This document shows positions 1-10,565 of a stretch of 64,000 nt of DNA, piece by piece; within the stretch, counting starts at the first letter, position 1; every line of letters begins with the position of its first letter. The notes under the pieces were generated by a model. The model worked only from the letters and a program-made list of their open reading frames with translations, was not told the origin of the DNA and did not search any database. The stretch is from Vombatus ursinus (Eukaryota > Chordata > Mammalia > Diprotodontia > Vombatidae), in assembly GCF_900497805.2 (NCBI RefSeq), contig NW_020954630.1, positions 9,700,222 through 9,764,221 on the forward strand, in the 5' to 3' direction. Position numbers and translations under genes: made by a program.

Positions 1-445
1 GGCTCTGGTCTTAGCATAAGCTGGTACTTGTATGAGGTGAGGGAGGGAAGGAGTCATATGGTAGGTGTAATTAAATATTGCTGATCTCTTAGAAGAAGAA
101 GCATAATGAACTTATATAAAACTTAGACCATTTTAAGAAAGGAGAGAAGAAAAGGGAACAAGCATTTATTAAACCCCTTCTATAGGCTTTACAAATCTTT
201 TCTCATTTGATCGAGAGGAGGGCCCTGTGATATTTCATTATGTAACTAAGTGCTGTTCTTATTACTTGCAGGTCCCTCTCCAAACACCCACATCATGCCT
301 TTCCAAGTGAGCAATGCCCTTAAAACATATCTTCTATTGCTTGTTGATAAAATACACACATCTCGGCTTGGCATTTGAGGACTCCCACAATCTTGCTCAA
401 GCTACCTTTCCAACCTTCTATACGAGACCTTTCAAGTCTCCCATG
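1..445. other. Mostly single-copy sequence
   Basis: No gene is recognised. Around 155-215 there is a short, decayed stretch resembling the reverse of a MIR-type SINE (a 'catttattaa' start followed by 'tttacaaatcttttctcatttgatc'). The rest matches nothing I know. The short open frames here have no recognisable domain. Confidence 0.4.
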
Positions 446-453
446 TTCTAAAC

Positions 454-678
454 CAGAGGTGTCAAACACACTGTTCAAGGGCTGCCTGTGGCCTGCAACG
501 CTCCCTAGCATGGCCCAAATCAGACTACAGTGTAATTGGGAAATGTTTAACAAAATAAATAAAAACACAATAAAGCAGAGATAATGTTCTATTTTTAAAA
601 CTAAGCCAATATGCAGCTCATGGGAATCCTCATGTATGGATTAGTAACCTCTGTTTCCATTTGAGTTTGACTCTCCTA
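454..678 (+). mobile_element. hAT-like non-autonomous MITE
   Basis: The ends are inverted: cagaggtgtcaaac at 454-467 mirrors gtttgactctccta at 665-678. The flanks ttctaaac (446-453) and ttttagac (679-686) agree at 6 of 8 bases, as expected for an aged 8-bp hAT duplication. There is no coding capacity. A second copy of the family, in the opposite orientation, lies at 45411-47301. The hAT assignment rests on the 8-bp flank and the TIR style. Confidence 0.6.
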
Positions 679-800
679 TTTTAGACAGACTAAACAACTA
701 GTTATTCTTTAGTTTCATCCTGCCCTTTCTTTATGCCTTTGGTTCATCCATCCTCCATTCCTGGACTGGACTCCCTCTCTCCATCCACTTATTTTGGGGA

Positions 801-903
801 GGTAGCATTCTGTGGTGAATTTGGAATCAGGAAGACCTAGTTCAAACCCAGTTTTAGACACTTACTAGCTGAGTCACCTTGGACAAATCACTTAACTTTC
901 CTG
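801..903 (+). mobile_element. tRNA-derived SINE fragment (MAR1/MIR type)
   Basis: It carries the SINE core 'gacacttactagctgagtcaccttggacaaatcacttaac', preceded by a B-box-like 'agttcaaaccc'. The 3' half is missing or replaced by the adjoining acidic-coding microsatellite. Confidence 0.65.
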
Positions 904-1083
904 TGGAGGAGGAGGATGAGGAGGATGAGGAGGATGAGGAGGATGAGGAGGATGAGGAGGANNNNNNNNNNGATGAGGAGGATGAGGAGGATGAGGAGGA
1001 TGAGGAGGATGAGGAGGAGGATGAGGAGGAGGAGGAGGAGGAGGAGGAGGATGAGGAGGAGGATGAGGAGGAGGATGAGAAGA
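904..1083 (+). repeat. (GAGGAGGAT)n microsatellite with an assembly gap
   Basis: A 9-base period (gatgaggag) runs across the stretch and grades into GAG/GAGGAT units at the right. Ten N bases at 962-971 mark an unresolved length. The apparent Glu/Asp-rich or Ser-rich open frames are products of the repeat, not genes. Purine strand asymmetry is complete (G/A against C/T). Confidence 0.95.
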
Positions 1084-1264
1084 TTGGATTCAATGGTCTC
1101 TAATTATTCATTCCAGCTGTAAATCAATGATTCTGAGCTTTTCTCCTTTGGACCTCCCTCAGGTGTCATCTGCTTCATATTGCCTTACCTAATTTCAGTA
1201 ATGCATCATCCTTCTGGTCTTAAATCTCTCAGTTGACTCTGTTTGGCCACTCTGTGGCATTCTT

Positions 1265-1762
1265 TCTTCTTCTTCTTTTTTTAAAATATATTTTATTTAT
1301 TTATTTATTTTTAAATTTATTTTGATTTATCGACAATCACTTCCACATGCTTTTGAGTTTCAAATTTTTCTCCCCCTCCCTCCCCACCATCCTCCCCAAG
1401 ACAGAGCACAATCTGATATAGGCTATACATATACATTCCTATTAAACATATTTTCACATTAGTGATGTTGTAAGTAAGAATTAGAACCAATAGGAGGAAC
1501 CACCAGAAAGAGGAAACAAAACACAGCAGAAGAAAAAATTAGCAAATAGTATGCTTCAATCTGCATTCAAACTCCATCTTTCTTTTTTTGGATGTGGATA
1601 GCATTTTCCATCATGAGGCCTTTGGAGGATCATGAGGCCATCTTAGATCCTTGTATTGCTGGGAAGGGTTAAATCTGTCAATAGTAGTCATCGTACAATA
1701 TGGCTGTTATTGTGTACAACGTTCTCCGTGTTCTGCTCACTTCACTCAGCATCAGACCTCAA
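1265..1762 (-). mobile_element. L1 3' end (3' UTR), 5'-truncated, reverse
   Basis: The complement reads as the marsupial L1 tail: 'gagtgaagtgagcagaac...aggagaac...gttgtacac', the 'tatagcctatatcagatt' motif, a G-rich run and an A-rich end. The T-rich left edge (1265-1320) is the poly(A) on the other strand. It holds no ORF2 beyond the terminal part. Confidence 0.75.
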
Positions 1763-1795
1763 TCTTTTTTTTTCCCTTAAAACCATGACCCTTGG

Positions 1796-2110
1796 GCCTG
1801 GATGTGAAGGAAGCCAGGAGGCAGAGATGAGGAGGGAAAGAGTTCCAGGTGTGGGGGATAGCCAATGAAAATGCCTGGAGTTGGGCAATGGAATGTCTTG
1901 TGTGAGGAACAAGAGACTGATATCATGGGAATAAGGATATAGGGGAGGGAAGTAAGGTGTAAGAATGCTAGAAAGATAAGCCAAGGTGAAGCTGTGAAGT
2001 ACTTTGAATGCCAACGAGAGGATTTTATTTTTGATCTAATCGGTGACAGGGAAGCACTGGAGATTATTGAATGGGGGTGGTGGGGCATGCCACGTTCAGA
2101 CCTGTGCTTT
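1796..2110 (-). mobile_element. L2 LINE fragment, reverse
   Basis: Read forward it shows the reverse complement of L2 ORF2/3' landmarks in order: 'gaaggaagccagg', 'agagttccaggtgtggggga', 'gtaaggtgtaagaat', 'tttgaatgccaa...aggatttta', and 'cactggagattattga'. It is ancient and strongly diverged. Confidence 0.75.
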
Positions 2111-2166
2111 CCTTCCTCATCTCCACTTCCTAGAATCCCTAGCTTCTTTCAAGGCTCATTTCAAAT

Positions 2167-2411
2167 TGTTTTTCAGTCATTTTTCACTTGGGTCTGACTC
2201 TTCATGACCCCATTTGGGGTTTTCTTGGCAAAGATACTTGAATGGTTTGTTATTTCCTTCTCCGGCTAATGAGGAAACTGAGGCAAACTGGGTTAAGTGA
2301 CTTGTCTAGGGTCACACAGCTAGTGAGTGTCTGAGTCTGGATTTGAACGCAGGAAGATGAGTCTTCCTGACTCCAGACCCAGTGCTCTATCCATTGTACC
2401 ACCTAGCTGCC
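2167..2411 (-). mobile_element. MAR1-type tRNA/RTE SINE, complete, reverse
   Basis: A full-length reverse copy runs from the RTE-like tail ('gggtctgactcttcatgaccccatttggggttttcttggcaaag') to the tRNA-like head ('ctctatccattgtaccacctagctgcc'). It is flanked by the perfect 12-bp TSD ctcatttcaaat at 2155-2166 and 2412-2423, in the middle of an older L2. Confidence 0.9.
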
Positions 2412-2569
2412 CTCATTTCAAATACCTTCTCTTAAATGAAACTTTTCCTGACTTCTTCTCCTGTTGGCATTCCAGTCTTGATCTCAGAAATAATTTTCTA
2501 TTTATTTTATATACATTTCATATTATGTGAATAAATATTCCCTTCATTATCATAAGCCTCATCAATACT

Positions 2570-2798
2570 AGCATTTATATGGCACTTTAAGGTTTGCAAA
2601 GTGCTTTACAAATATCTTCAAATTTTATGCTCGTAATAACCCTGGGAGATAGGTATTATTTTCTCCATTTTATAGAGGAGAAAACAGAGGCATAGAGAGG
2701 TTAAATGACTCAGGGTCACATAGCTAAGTATCTGAGACAGTAGTTGAACTTAGATCTTCCTAACTCCAGGTCCATCCCTCTATTGTACAACCAGCTGC
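2570..2798 (-). mobile_element. MIR/THER-type SINE, reverse
   Basis: The reverse MIR pattern is clear: 'gcactttaaggtttgcaaagtgctttacaaat', 'taataaccctgggagataggtattatt', and 'gaggttaaatgactcagggtcacatagctaag'. It is inserted in the forward L2. Confidence 0.75.
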
Positions 2799-3072
2799 TC
2801 CAATCCCACTAAAAAGTAAGCTTCTGTGAGGGCAAGCACATTTCTTTTTTGCCTTTGTATTCATAGTACTTGGTATAGTGCCTTGAACAAAGCAGGTGCT
2901 TACAAAGTATTTGTTGAATTTAAATGGATACTCTTAAGAAACATGGTTGGTTAAAACCAGGAAGATATGTCATCTACTGTATACAAATTACAGCCATTGG
3001 TTTGAGCAACCATCATTGTTACTCTGGAGAGGGGTAAACCTGAGTAAAAAGGTTTATTAAGAATGACAGTTT

Positions 3073-3229
3073 TGTGGCAGCTAGGTGGTGCAATGGATAG
3101 AGGTCTGGCCTTGAAGTCAGGAGGACTTGAGTGCAAATCTGGTCTCAGACATACAGCACACAACATGTAGTAGCTGTGTGACCCTGAGCAAGTCACTTAA
3201 CCCCAATTGCCTAGACAAAAAACAAAAAA
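3073..3229 (+). mobile_element. WSINE1-type SINE, complete
   Basis: A head 'gtggcagctaggtggtgcaatggatagag' leads to 'gtgtgaccctgagcaagtcacttaaccccaattgcc' and an A-rich tail. The perfect 14-bp TSD aagaatgacagttt lies at 3059-3072 and 3230-3243. An 'acagcacacaacatgtag' insertion replaces the usual 'acttactag' segment. Confidence 0.92.
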
Positions 3230-3243
3230 AAGAATGACAGTTT

Positions 3244-4385
3244 GGATTTTATTTTGATTTTCTTGCTATTACTTCTTTGGCCATTATTTCTTTATATCCC
3301 AAAGCCTTTGGATATGGAAGATGATTTGATGTGTATCCCAAACTATGTTTTTATTTCATTTGTAATTCACCAGTAGAAATCCTTCACTGTGTAGCACTGA
3401 AATGGTTAAAGAAATGTGACCTACCATAATGAGATCAATAAGCATTATTAGGATTTATGTTCCTGTGTTCTTAAACATCAGAGATTTAAGCGCATCAAAT
3501 ACAATGAGGTGTATTTTAGCTCTTTTAGGAGGATTAAAGCAAAATTAAGACTACAGTGGAACTCAGAAAATCTCGGCAGTTGAGTCACATAGAAAGGCTG
3601 ACATAGGAAAAAAAAAGCTTTAGATGTGCAGCCAGAAGACATGGGATTAAAGCCTATTTACATAGCATAAAAGGCAATAAAACTCTCCAGTAGGTGGTAT
3701 AAACGTGATGTACTACAGAAACAAGTCCAGAGGAGCGAGTGACCACCCTGGGCCTGGATGACCAAAGAAGAGCTAGAGCTTGACCTTAACCTTGAAGGAT
3801 GAGGGATCTTCCCAGCTGTAATAAGTCAGTTTTGGGTCAATCTAGTTTTATGGATGACAAAGATATTCTGCTACCCATAGCTTCATTGGTGTGTTCATAC
3901 CTGTTAAGAGGATATCTGGGAACTTTGAGCTTTTAAAAAAAAAGTGAATTTTGTTTTAGCCTTTTAGTAGGTCTGTCTGTCAATTGAACCATTTATTCAA
4001 TAACAATTGAGGTATTCTTTTCAACTCTAATAAAGGTAACGTTCTTCATGATTTTAATTCTTTTTGGGAATTTTTATTATTGTGCTTTAAAGGTCGAGCA
4101 TTTCAGTGAAAATGTTGTTCAGCTCCTTAACAGTGCTCCTCGTGAGTCAAACAGCTTTAACTTTCATAACATTAACCTTTTTTGAAATTTACAGATGGCA
4201 AAAAGAGAGAAAGAGAAAGAAAGAGAACACTAACAAATGCTCTTTAGTTTTCCCTGTTTGGTCTCAGTTTACACTCTTGTAAATACCAATGGATTCAATG
4301 TAGGTTCCCTTCTGCCCATTCTCTGGCTTGAAATTCTGGTTAGTGCAGAGGCTGATACTCTCAGGATGACCTGAAGAGAGACCCA

Positions 4386-4389
<4 letters not shown>
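3244..4389. other. Single-copy stretch, no recognised gene or repeat
   Basis: There is no clear transposable element over about 1.1 kb and no convincing coding frame. A short purine-only tract lies near 4200-4228. Long repeat-free DNA between dense repeats is compatible with non-coding conservation, but this cannot be tested without alignment. Confidence 0.5.

Positions 4390-4438
<49 letters not shown>
4390..4438. repeat. (TC)n microsatellite
   Basis: This is an uninterrupted CT dinucleotide run of nearly 50 bases, read as (GA)n on the other strand. Arg/Glu open frames across it are artefacts. Confidence 0.97.
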
Positions 4439-4441
<3 letters not shown>

Positions 4442-4769
4442 TAGGCCAAAAACTCTGCCAAATCACCAGCAGTATTAATCCTATTGCTCCATTTTTAAAA
4501 GCAGTCTGCTTTTGTGATTTTCGAAGTGGTGTAGGCTTGGTGGGGGAAAGGGTACAGATTGCTCTGGGAACCAAAATAAGCAATTTCCCAGGAAACCTGC
4601 ATAGGCATTTGGACCCATCTATTAATATTAGCAGTCAAGATGGTACTATGGCTTTGCAACGTTTTGATAAGAAACCAAGAATCCATAGATAATGAATAAG
4701 GAGTAAAGAAGGTACAGGAATGAGTTTGGCATAGTTAATTGGAAGGCACTTCGAAAAGATTTGTTTAAC

Positions 4770-4915
4770 TTGCTGAATTGTTGACCTTAAGCAAGTTGCC
4801 TGCTTACTCCTGGGCAACTCTCCTTCTAAGATGCAGAATAAATGCAGATCTGCATTGGTAGGGTGAGTTTTCTCACTGGGACTCCCCTACAGACATGAAA
4901 TCACATTGTGAACTA
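4770..4915 (+). mobile_element. MIR-related marsupial SINE, 3' part
   Basis: 'cctgggcaactctccttctaagatgcagaataaatgcagatctgcattggtag' followed by 'ttttctcactgggactcccctac...gaaatcac' matches the tail of a marsupial SINE. The same tail is seen at 5580-5650 and 9870-9945. Confidence 0.5.
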
Positions 4916-4954
4916 ATGTAGCAGGGATGGAATCAGCCTTTGACAAGCATGTGC

Positions 4955-5045
4955 TCAGAGTTCCAAAAGGTTATAGATCTGCACTGGTAGAAGGAGCTTT
5001 CTTGGCTGGACTTCCCTCCATGAATGAAAGCAAAGGTCCTCCTAG
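4955..5045 (+). mobile_element. Second copy of the same SINE tail
   Basis: 'ggttatagatctgcactggtagaaggagctttcttggctggacttccctcc' repeats the 4846-4905 tail with divergence. It may be a local partial duplication or an independent SINE remnant. The open frame at 4927-5247 begins in this material and is not a gene. Confidence 0.45.
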
Positions 5046-5449
5046 CTCTACTTCATTCTGGGAATTCAATACAAAGAGTCAGCCTAAAGGAGAGATGAAA
5101 GTCCCCTCTGCAAACTTATTGCTTCACACTTTACTTTGGAATAAGAAGGGTAGCTACTTGTTTGGACACTTGCAAGGTGTGATCATAGATCGTGTTATTT
5201 GTACAACTATTTTGGAGGTTCACTTATTTTTGGAACTGGAAGGATGAGGACTTTCTAGAGACAGAGGCTCTCCCAAATTTAGACTTGAGACATTTTAACT
5301 TGAAAATAGGTCCCATCATCAGTTTAACTCTTTGGGACCTTGAAAGATGAGAAAGATGTATCTTTTTCAAATGACACTTTTGTGGGTTGAAATATATACC
5401 TTGAACTGTCCACAGGGAAGCAAAAATAAGAAACATTGAGGATCTATGA

Positions 5450-5650
5450 AAAGAACAATGGATTTACAATGAGAGAATCTATGTTCGAATTCTGATTTTG
5501 CTATTTAATGTACGTACAACCTTGGACGAGTCAATCCCTGTGTGCCTGAAGACATCTACTGAGTCCTAGATGTCATAGAAGAGTTGTGACCTATATTGTC
5601 TATGTGGAGTTTTTATACCAGTTTCCCATGCCAGCGATAACACTGCTCCT
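5450..5650 (+). mobile_element. MIR-related SINE, degenerate
   Basis: A MIR-like 'ttcgaattctgattttgctatttaatg...caaccttggacgagtcaatccctgtgtgcct' is followed by a decayed tail at 5585-5650 ('gtgacctatattgtctatgtggagtttttataccagtttcccatgccag'). Confidence 0.5.
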
Positions 5651-5689
5651 TTTCCTATTAATATAGCTATGTATTCATGGGACTTGGAC

Positions 5690-5790
5690 CTTTCAGTTTG
5701 CTCACCTGCAACCTGAAAGAAGACTTTTAGGTCATTTGAACTAGGTGATTTCCAAGCTCCAAGTCCTGCAATATTATGAGTCAAATGATT
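5690..5790 (+). mobile_element. MIR 3' fragment
   Basis: 'cagtttgctcacctgcaacctgaaagaagacttttaggtcatttgaactaggtgatttccaagctcc' follows the 3' pattern 'ctcatctgtaaaatga...ggactagatgacctc...ttccagctc' of marsupial MIR copies. Confidence 0.45.
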
Positions 5791-5799
5791 CATGAAGCT

Positions 5800-6950
5800 T
5801 ATTGCATCCCTCTCAAACTGTAAGTAACCAATCATTTTCAGTATCATCCAGTTAAAAGGACATGTTACTTGATTTTTTCTTTACTTTTCTTTAATTTTAA
5901 ATTTTATTCTTTCTTTTATTTTCCCCAAGGGGGAGTGGGAAAAATCCCATCTCTCATTTTCTTTTTGGCCCTGTTCCTCTCATAAATTCTGGTAATGATT
6001 GCCCCTCTCCTTGCCCATTGTTATTTTAAAGGAAGTGTTTGGGGCTGAAAGTTAGCCTGAGATGTGAGCATGGGTAACTGGAAGAAACAATCTTCAATAT
6101 CATAATGTAATTAGAAGACAACTATGGATAGCAGTCAATTTTTTTGGCAGTGATGGTCAATTGTTGGTCAACGGAAATGTAGACTCCAGTCCTGGAACAA
6201 GGTTGTTGGAACCTTGCTAATGACTTGAAAGTACAGTTATGTTGTTTGGGGGAGGGAGGAGGTTAGATTTCTCTTGTAGACCTGGAAACTATAAAGTAGG
6301 TAGGTATCCACTCAGACACTGGCACACCCCCTATCTGAGGGAATGGGTGTGATACTTTTTGTTCCTTCATCTACCATATTTGTTCTTCCACAGAATTAAT
6401 CATTGGGTGCTAGTGGACTTGTTCTGGTTTAAGAGGAACGATGTCCTTATGATCTGATCCTCTGGGCTTTTTTTTCATCCTGTTTTTGTTTATTTGTTTG
6501 TTTTTAGGGAAAATGGTTCAAAGTGGCTGAGATATGCCACTATGAGAAGCAAAAATGGAGTCCTTCCCTGGGGTCAGGGCATTCAAAGAGAATGTGAGTC
6601 AACATTCACTCAGTGATAAGTCTGCATTGAAGACTGTACTGGGTTTTGTAGGAAAGATTAAAAAACCAGGGGAGCTGCCCTTGCTGAGGCTGAATATACT
6701 GATGTACGAGCAAACAATGCAGAGTGCAACATAGTACCCACAGGTATGAATGGTCATGGTCCTCAGCTATATGGCTTTGGAACAGAATGGAATATTCTAG
6801 GTAAAGTAACTCAGGCCAATAGGTTAATCCTTCAAGTGTTGGAATTTTTTGGTTTGTTTTTGCTTTGGACTTGATTCTTTTTGATGGAGATCTTCCTAAA
6901 ATATACAATGCACTCTGCCTCAATCAACAAAACACACCTTGGGCAGTAAC
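5800..6950. other. Mostly single-copy sequence
   Basis: No gene or clear repeat is recognised. Pyrimidine-rich tracts occur near 5865-5935 and 6470-6510. Short open frames on either strand lack any recognisable motif. Confidence 0.45.
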
Positions 6951-6954
6951 TACT

Positions 6955-7030
6955 TTTTTGTTTTTGTCTCCATGTCCCCAGTTGCTTGGCCGTCGTAGGC
7001 ACTCAAAACAATGCTTACTGAATTGGATTT
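6955..7030 (+). mobile_element. L2 3' terminus
   Basis: 'ttttgtctccatgtccccagttgcttggc...gtaggcactcaaaacaatgcttactgaattgga' is the standard L2/MIR 3' end (gtaggcactcaataaatgcttattgaa). Confidence 0.55.
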
Positions 7031-7356
7031 ACTTTGCTGTCTCAGTCTCATCACTATGATCAATCACTTTGTGATTATAGATGATTTAGGATACTGAGTT
7101 CAATTGTGCAATATAATTAGATTCCACCCCCCCTCACCCCAGTCCCAGATATTAGTTTGCTTTCTTACTGTTTGTTTCTTTTTATACAAATGTTATACAA
7201 ACTGTGTAGCTACAACATCTCCTGGCAGCATAACATGGTTGTCTTTCTATGGAAATCATTAAACTGAATACTCCAGAAGCTCTCTGATTTCTCTAGTGTG
7301 CATATTCCCTCCACCAAAATAGATCACAAGCCCTCCTCCCTGCAGTAGACACTTTG

Positions 7357-7495
7357 TTTTTGTATTTGGAGGCAATCAGGGTTAAGTGACTTGCCCAAGA
7401 TCACACAGCTGGTAAGTAGTTGAGGCTGGATTTGAACTCAGGTCCTCCTGACTCCAGGGCTGGTGCTCTATCCACAGTGCCACCTAGCTGCCCCT
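7357..7495 (-). mobile_element. WSINE1-type SINE, complete, reverse
   Basis: 'ggaggcaatcagggttaagtgacttgcccaagatcacacagctgg...ctctatccacagtgccacctagctgcccc' is a full reverse copy. The flanks tgcagtagacactttg (7341-7356) and tgtagtagatgctttg (7496-7511) agree at 13 of 16 bases, so the TSD has aged. Confidence 0.88.
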
Positions 7496-7769
7496 TGTAG
7501 TAGATGCTTTGAAGGAGTTTCTGGGGTCATACTATTTATCAAACGATGTTCAGACTTCTAGTGATGAACCTCACTAGACATAACTAGTTGTCTTCAGAGA
7601 GCATGCACAAACATGTAGTCCATCTCTGAAGCCCACACCCAAAATTTTGTTCACTTTCCAGGCCCTTGTTCCTTGTTGGCAGAACCCCTCATAATCCAGT
7701 GTCACCTCCATGCCATGACAATCATCATTTTTCTACCCATTGGTAAAAGCCTTTGAACACCCCTCCATT

Positions 7770-7920
7770 TCCCCACCTCTACTAGAATTTAAGCTTTTTG
7801 AGGACAGAGATCATGCCATCAAAAAAAAAAACAAAAAAAAAAGCTGTATCCCCAGCATCTAACACAGCACCTTGAAAATGCAAGTGATTTACAAATGTAT
7901 GTTCTAATGGGCTTATTTTC
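7770..7920 (+). mobile_element. L2 3' end with an internal A-rich expansion
   Basis: 'ctctactagaatttaagctttttgaggacagagatcatgcc' and 'tgtatccccagcatctaacacagcacc' are L2 landmarks. They are split by an A-rich tract of about 23 bases at 7820-7843. Confidence 0.65.
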
Positions 7921-8270
7921 AATACCTGTAACTACGTAGGCCTCCTAGCTCTAACATCCTTTCTTGCTGCACTAACCTGAGGGGGAAGCATTATTATTTT
8001 GGATACTGTCATAAATACTAATAAAGGCAGGTTGCTTTTTCACATTTATAAATATAAATGGGGCTGTTTCTCTTTCCCTATTCATTTACTACAGAGTTTA
8101 GCACTGAAGGTGCTGCATTTCTGAATCTTGGATCATCAATATTGTTCCTTATATATATGCTTACTTCTCCAGGTCTCTTTCTATACTTTTGATGAACTGA
8201 GTCCTTTGTTTATCTCATAATGAAAAAAGGGCATGTGTTTTGTTTCCAGAAGGAGAATTCAGATTTTTAT
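7921..8270. other. Single-copy stretch
   Basis: No gene or repeat is recognised. Confidence 0.4.
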
Positions 8271-8274
8271 GGAT

Positions 8275-9160
8275 CATTCATTCAGTAAATACTTATTAAA
8301 TACCAATAATAAGGCACTTTGCTGGGTAGAGATTCCGAAATAGATACACATCCTTGGTTTCAAGGAGTTTTCAACCTAATGGCAGAAAGGGTGAGCATGC
8401 AAGTAATGATGACACAAAAGAGATTGAAATAAATGCAAAAGAGAGGTCCAGATAAAGGAAAGATTTGGAGACAAGACAGAGGGGAAAGAATGCTAGATTT
8501 GGAGTCAAAGGACCAGAGCTCAAGTATCAGCTGTTGTGAGATCACAATAAAGTCACTTAATCTTTCTGGGCCTGTTTCTTTCTCTGTAAAAATGAGAGGT
8601 TGGACTAGATGCTACTAAGCTGATCCTATGAATTTTTACTCAAGATCAGGGAAAACTTCAAGGAGGAATGGGATGATGAAATAACAGGGAGAATTAAACA
8701 GATGGAAAAAGGCATGAGAAGAGTCCATATTACACATAGGAGATGGTGTGAGGAAAGGCACAGAACAACCAGAGAGCAGGATTAGAATGGGGGATGCTCA
8801 GATATAAAGCATACAACATGGAGTCTTATGAAATAAAGCTGCAAAGGCATGGAAAAGTTTCGAGTGAAGCCATGGAAAAGTCCTTTATAGCCAAGGGCAG
8901 AAGTTTCTATTTTAATCAGTAGTCAATGAGGAGCCACTGGAGATTTCCAAATATGAGGGATGTGATATAACAGTACATTAAGTAGATGACTTGAGGATAT
9001 TGTTAAAGATGCTTGGAGGGGGAAGAGATTAGAGACAGTAAGACGAATAAAGAAGATATTATGAAAGCTCAGGTTAGGAGAGATAAGAACTTGAACTATG
9101 GTAGATGCAGTGAGGAGCAAGAAGGAAAATGAAGGTAAGAGATACTACTACAAAGGGGGT
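8275..9160 (-). mobile_element. L2 LINE, reverse, interrupted by a MIR
   Basis: It begins with the reverse L2 terminus ('cattcagtaaatacttattaaatacc...ggcactttgctggg') and, after a MIR insertion, continues through 'gaaaacttcaaggaggaatggg', 'agtcaatgaggagccactggagattt' and a purine-rich ORF2 segment. A short minus-strand frame at 8923-9120 is decayed L2 ORF2. Confidence 0.7.
8484..8640 (+). mobile_element. MIR inserted in L2
   Basis: 'gaatgctagatttggagtcaaaggaccagagctcaag...aaagtcacttaatctttctgggcctgtttctttctctgtaaaaatgagaggttggactagatg' is a near-complete MIR, in the opposite orientation to its L2 host. Confidence 0.75.
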
Positions 9161-9735
9161 ATCGTTGGGAGGCCTCCATCTTGCGGGGCATCCTTGGTGA
9201 GGTGAATCCTGAGTCTGCTTATGAAGAGCAGAACTGAACCAGATAAAACAAAACATCCCACAAACATTCTCCCCTCCATATTGATTTCACTGACTTGGTA
9301 AGTTGTTCAGGGCCAACCCCTAGAATCAAACCCCCTTGTTATATACTCCTTAATCTTAGCAGAAAGACCAGAAATAACCTGGGATGGAGATGCCATCTAA
9401 AAATTCATACATGTATAATCTGCTAACGGCTTCCCCGAAAAGGGAAGAAAAGCAGTATTAAGGACGAAAAGAAATTATATTGAAAATGACTACCCAGGAA
9501 AGGATGAAACATCATCTCATTATCATTCAGTCCTTCTGTTGGTCACCAAGGATCACAGAACACAAGGGAAATTGGGAAAGTTTTTTAAAGGAGTGTCAAA
9601 GGAGAAAAATGGCTTAATTTTCTTTCATAAAAAATAAGTCATCAGGATGATCCACTATGCACAATAGTTGTATAACAGAATATCCATTTTGGAGAAAGAT
9701 TCCTTTCAACTCAGTAAGGAACTACTATGTATACA
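9161..9735. other. Single-copy stretch
   Basis: No gene or repeat is recognised. The sequence carries a few CpGs near 9165-9190 (tatcg, ttgcgg) but no island. Confidence 0.4.
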
Positions 9736-9739
9736 GAGA

Positions 9740-9955
9740 GGCAACATGGAAGGTAGATAGAAGAAGAACCAGGTTCAGGTCCTTCCTGTGACATATATTA
9801 GCTGTGTGACCACTGGCAGGTCATTTATCTTGGCAGTGACCTACACAATCCTAAGAACCAGTTAAAAAACTAGTGGCTGAGCTGCACTGCTGGCAAAAAT
9901 TCCCACACTGGGAGTTCTCTAAATAGATAAAATCACAGGACTAGAATTTAAAAAA
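9740..9955 (+). mobile_element. MIR-related marsupial SINE
   Basis: 'ttaggtcc...gctgtgtgaccactggcaggtcatttatcttgg' style MIR core at 9765-9835 is followed by the family tail 'gagctgcactgctggcaaaaattcccacactgggagttctctaaatagataaaatcacagg'. This links the 4.8-kb and 5.6-kb remnants to the same SINE family. Confidence 0.6.
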
Positions 9956-10149
9956 AAATTAATAGCACACACTAACAGGGATATATATGTATAGAGAAGT
10001 TACTTGATTAGTAAATATCAGCAAAAATCTAGTTTTGCCAGAAAGCCTCAGAACATATGGTTTTGCTGTTAATATCATTGCAGTTATTTTCAACACAATC
10101 TTTTTAGCATTCAAAATATTTCTGAAACATGGGGCAAAGCATTTATCAC

Positions 10150-10256
10150 TACTTGGTGTCCCAAATGTCTTAGTGCAGTTTAAAATTTTATTATCTTATT
10201 TAAGCTTTAAGTTCTATTAGCCTAAAATTGGACCAAGCCATTTGGGACACCTTGTA
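10150..10256. mobile_element. mariner-like MITE, complete
   Basis: The 18-bp ends are inverted: tacttggtgtcccaaatg at 10150-10167 against catttgggacaccttgta at 10239-10256, 16 of 18 matching, with terminal TA as expected for Tc1/mariner. There is no coding capacity. A second family member lies at 60712-60820. Confidence 0.78.
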
Positions 10257-10329
10257 TGATCATTGCTATTAATAAAAATGTTGTGCTAGGCATTGCACAA
10301 AAGGCATTGCTTATACCTAGCCTTGATCC

Positions 10330-10565
10330 TTAATAGGCTAACAATGTCCCTTTCCCAATCTTTATTCTCCTTGAGCTCTGTGCAGCGCCTGACACTCTTA
10401 ATCTCCCTCTTCTCCTTGATACTCTCTTCTCTATGGGTTTCCAGTACAGCATTCTCTCAATCCTCCTTCAAATCATCTGACCACTCATTCTTGGTCTCTT
10501 TTGTTGGAACCTCATTCAGATCATTCCATCTATCCACAGGTGTCCACTAGGTTTCTGGGCTGGCC
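10330..10565 (+). mobile_element. L2 ORF2 reverse-transcriptase segment
   Basis: Forward sequence 'gcgcctgacactcttaatctccctcttctccttgatactctcttctctatggg' is L2 ORF2 (the D-T-V/L-N... LLLDTL-SMGF region). It is followed by 'ggtgtcc...ctgggctggcccctcttctc', the place of the GVPQGSVLGPLL motif. It probably belongs to the L2 that continues at 11395. Confidence 0.6.

Larger units (their letters stand above)
2111..2925 (+). mobile_element. L2 3' region hosting two younger insertions
   Basis: A forward L2 is split by a MAR1 SINE (2167-2411) and a MIR-type SINE (about 2570-2798). Host pieces are 2111-2166, 2424-2565 and 2800-2925. The last piece ends in 'tttgtattcatagtacttggtatagtgcc...gtatttgttgaattta', the usual L2 3' terminus. 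Confidence 0.75.

Noticed and set aside
879-1122. Acidic (Glu/Asp) and Ser- or Arg/Met-rich open frames
   Set aside because: They are translations of the GAGGAGGAT microsatellite in different frames; no start context or flanking coding sequence.
4927-5247. 106-codon open frame
   Set aside because: It starts in a SINE-tail remnant and has no recognisable domain or splice context.
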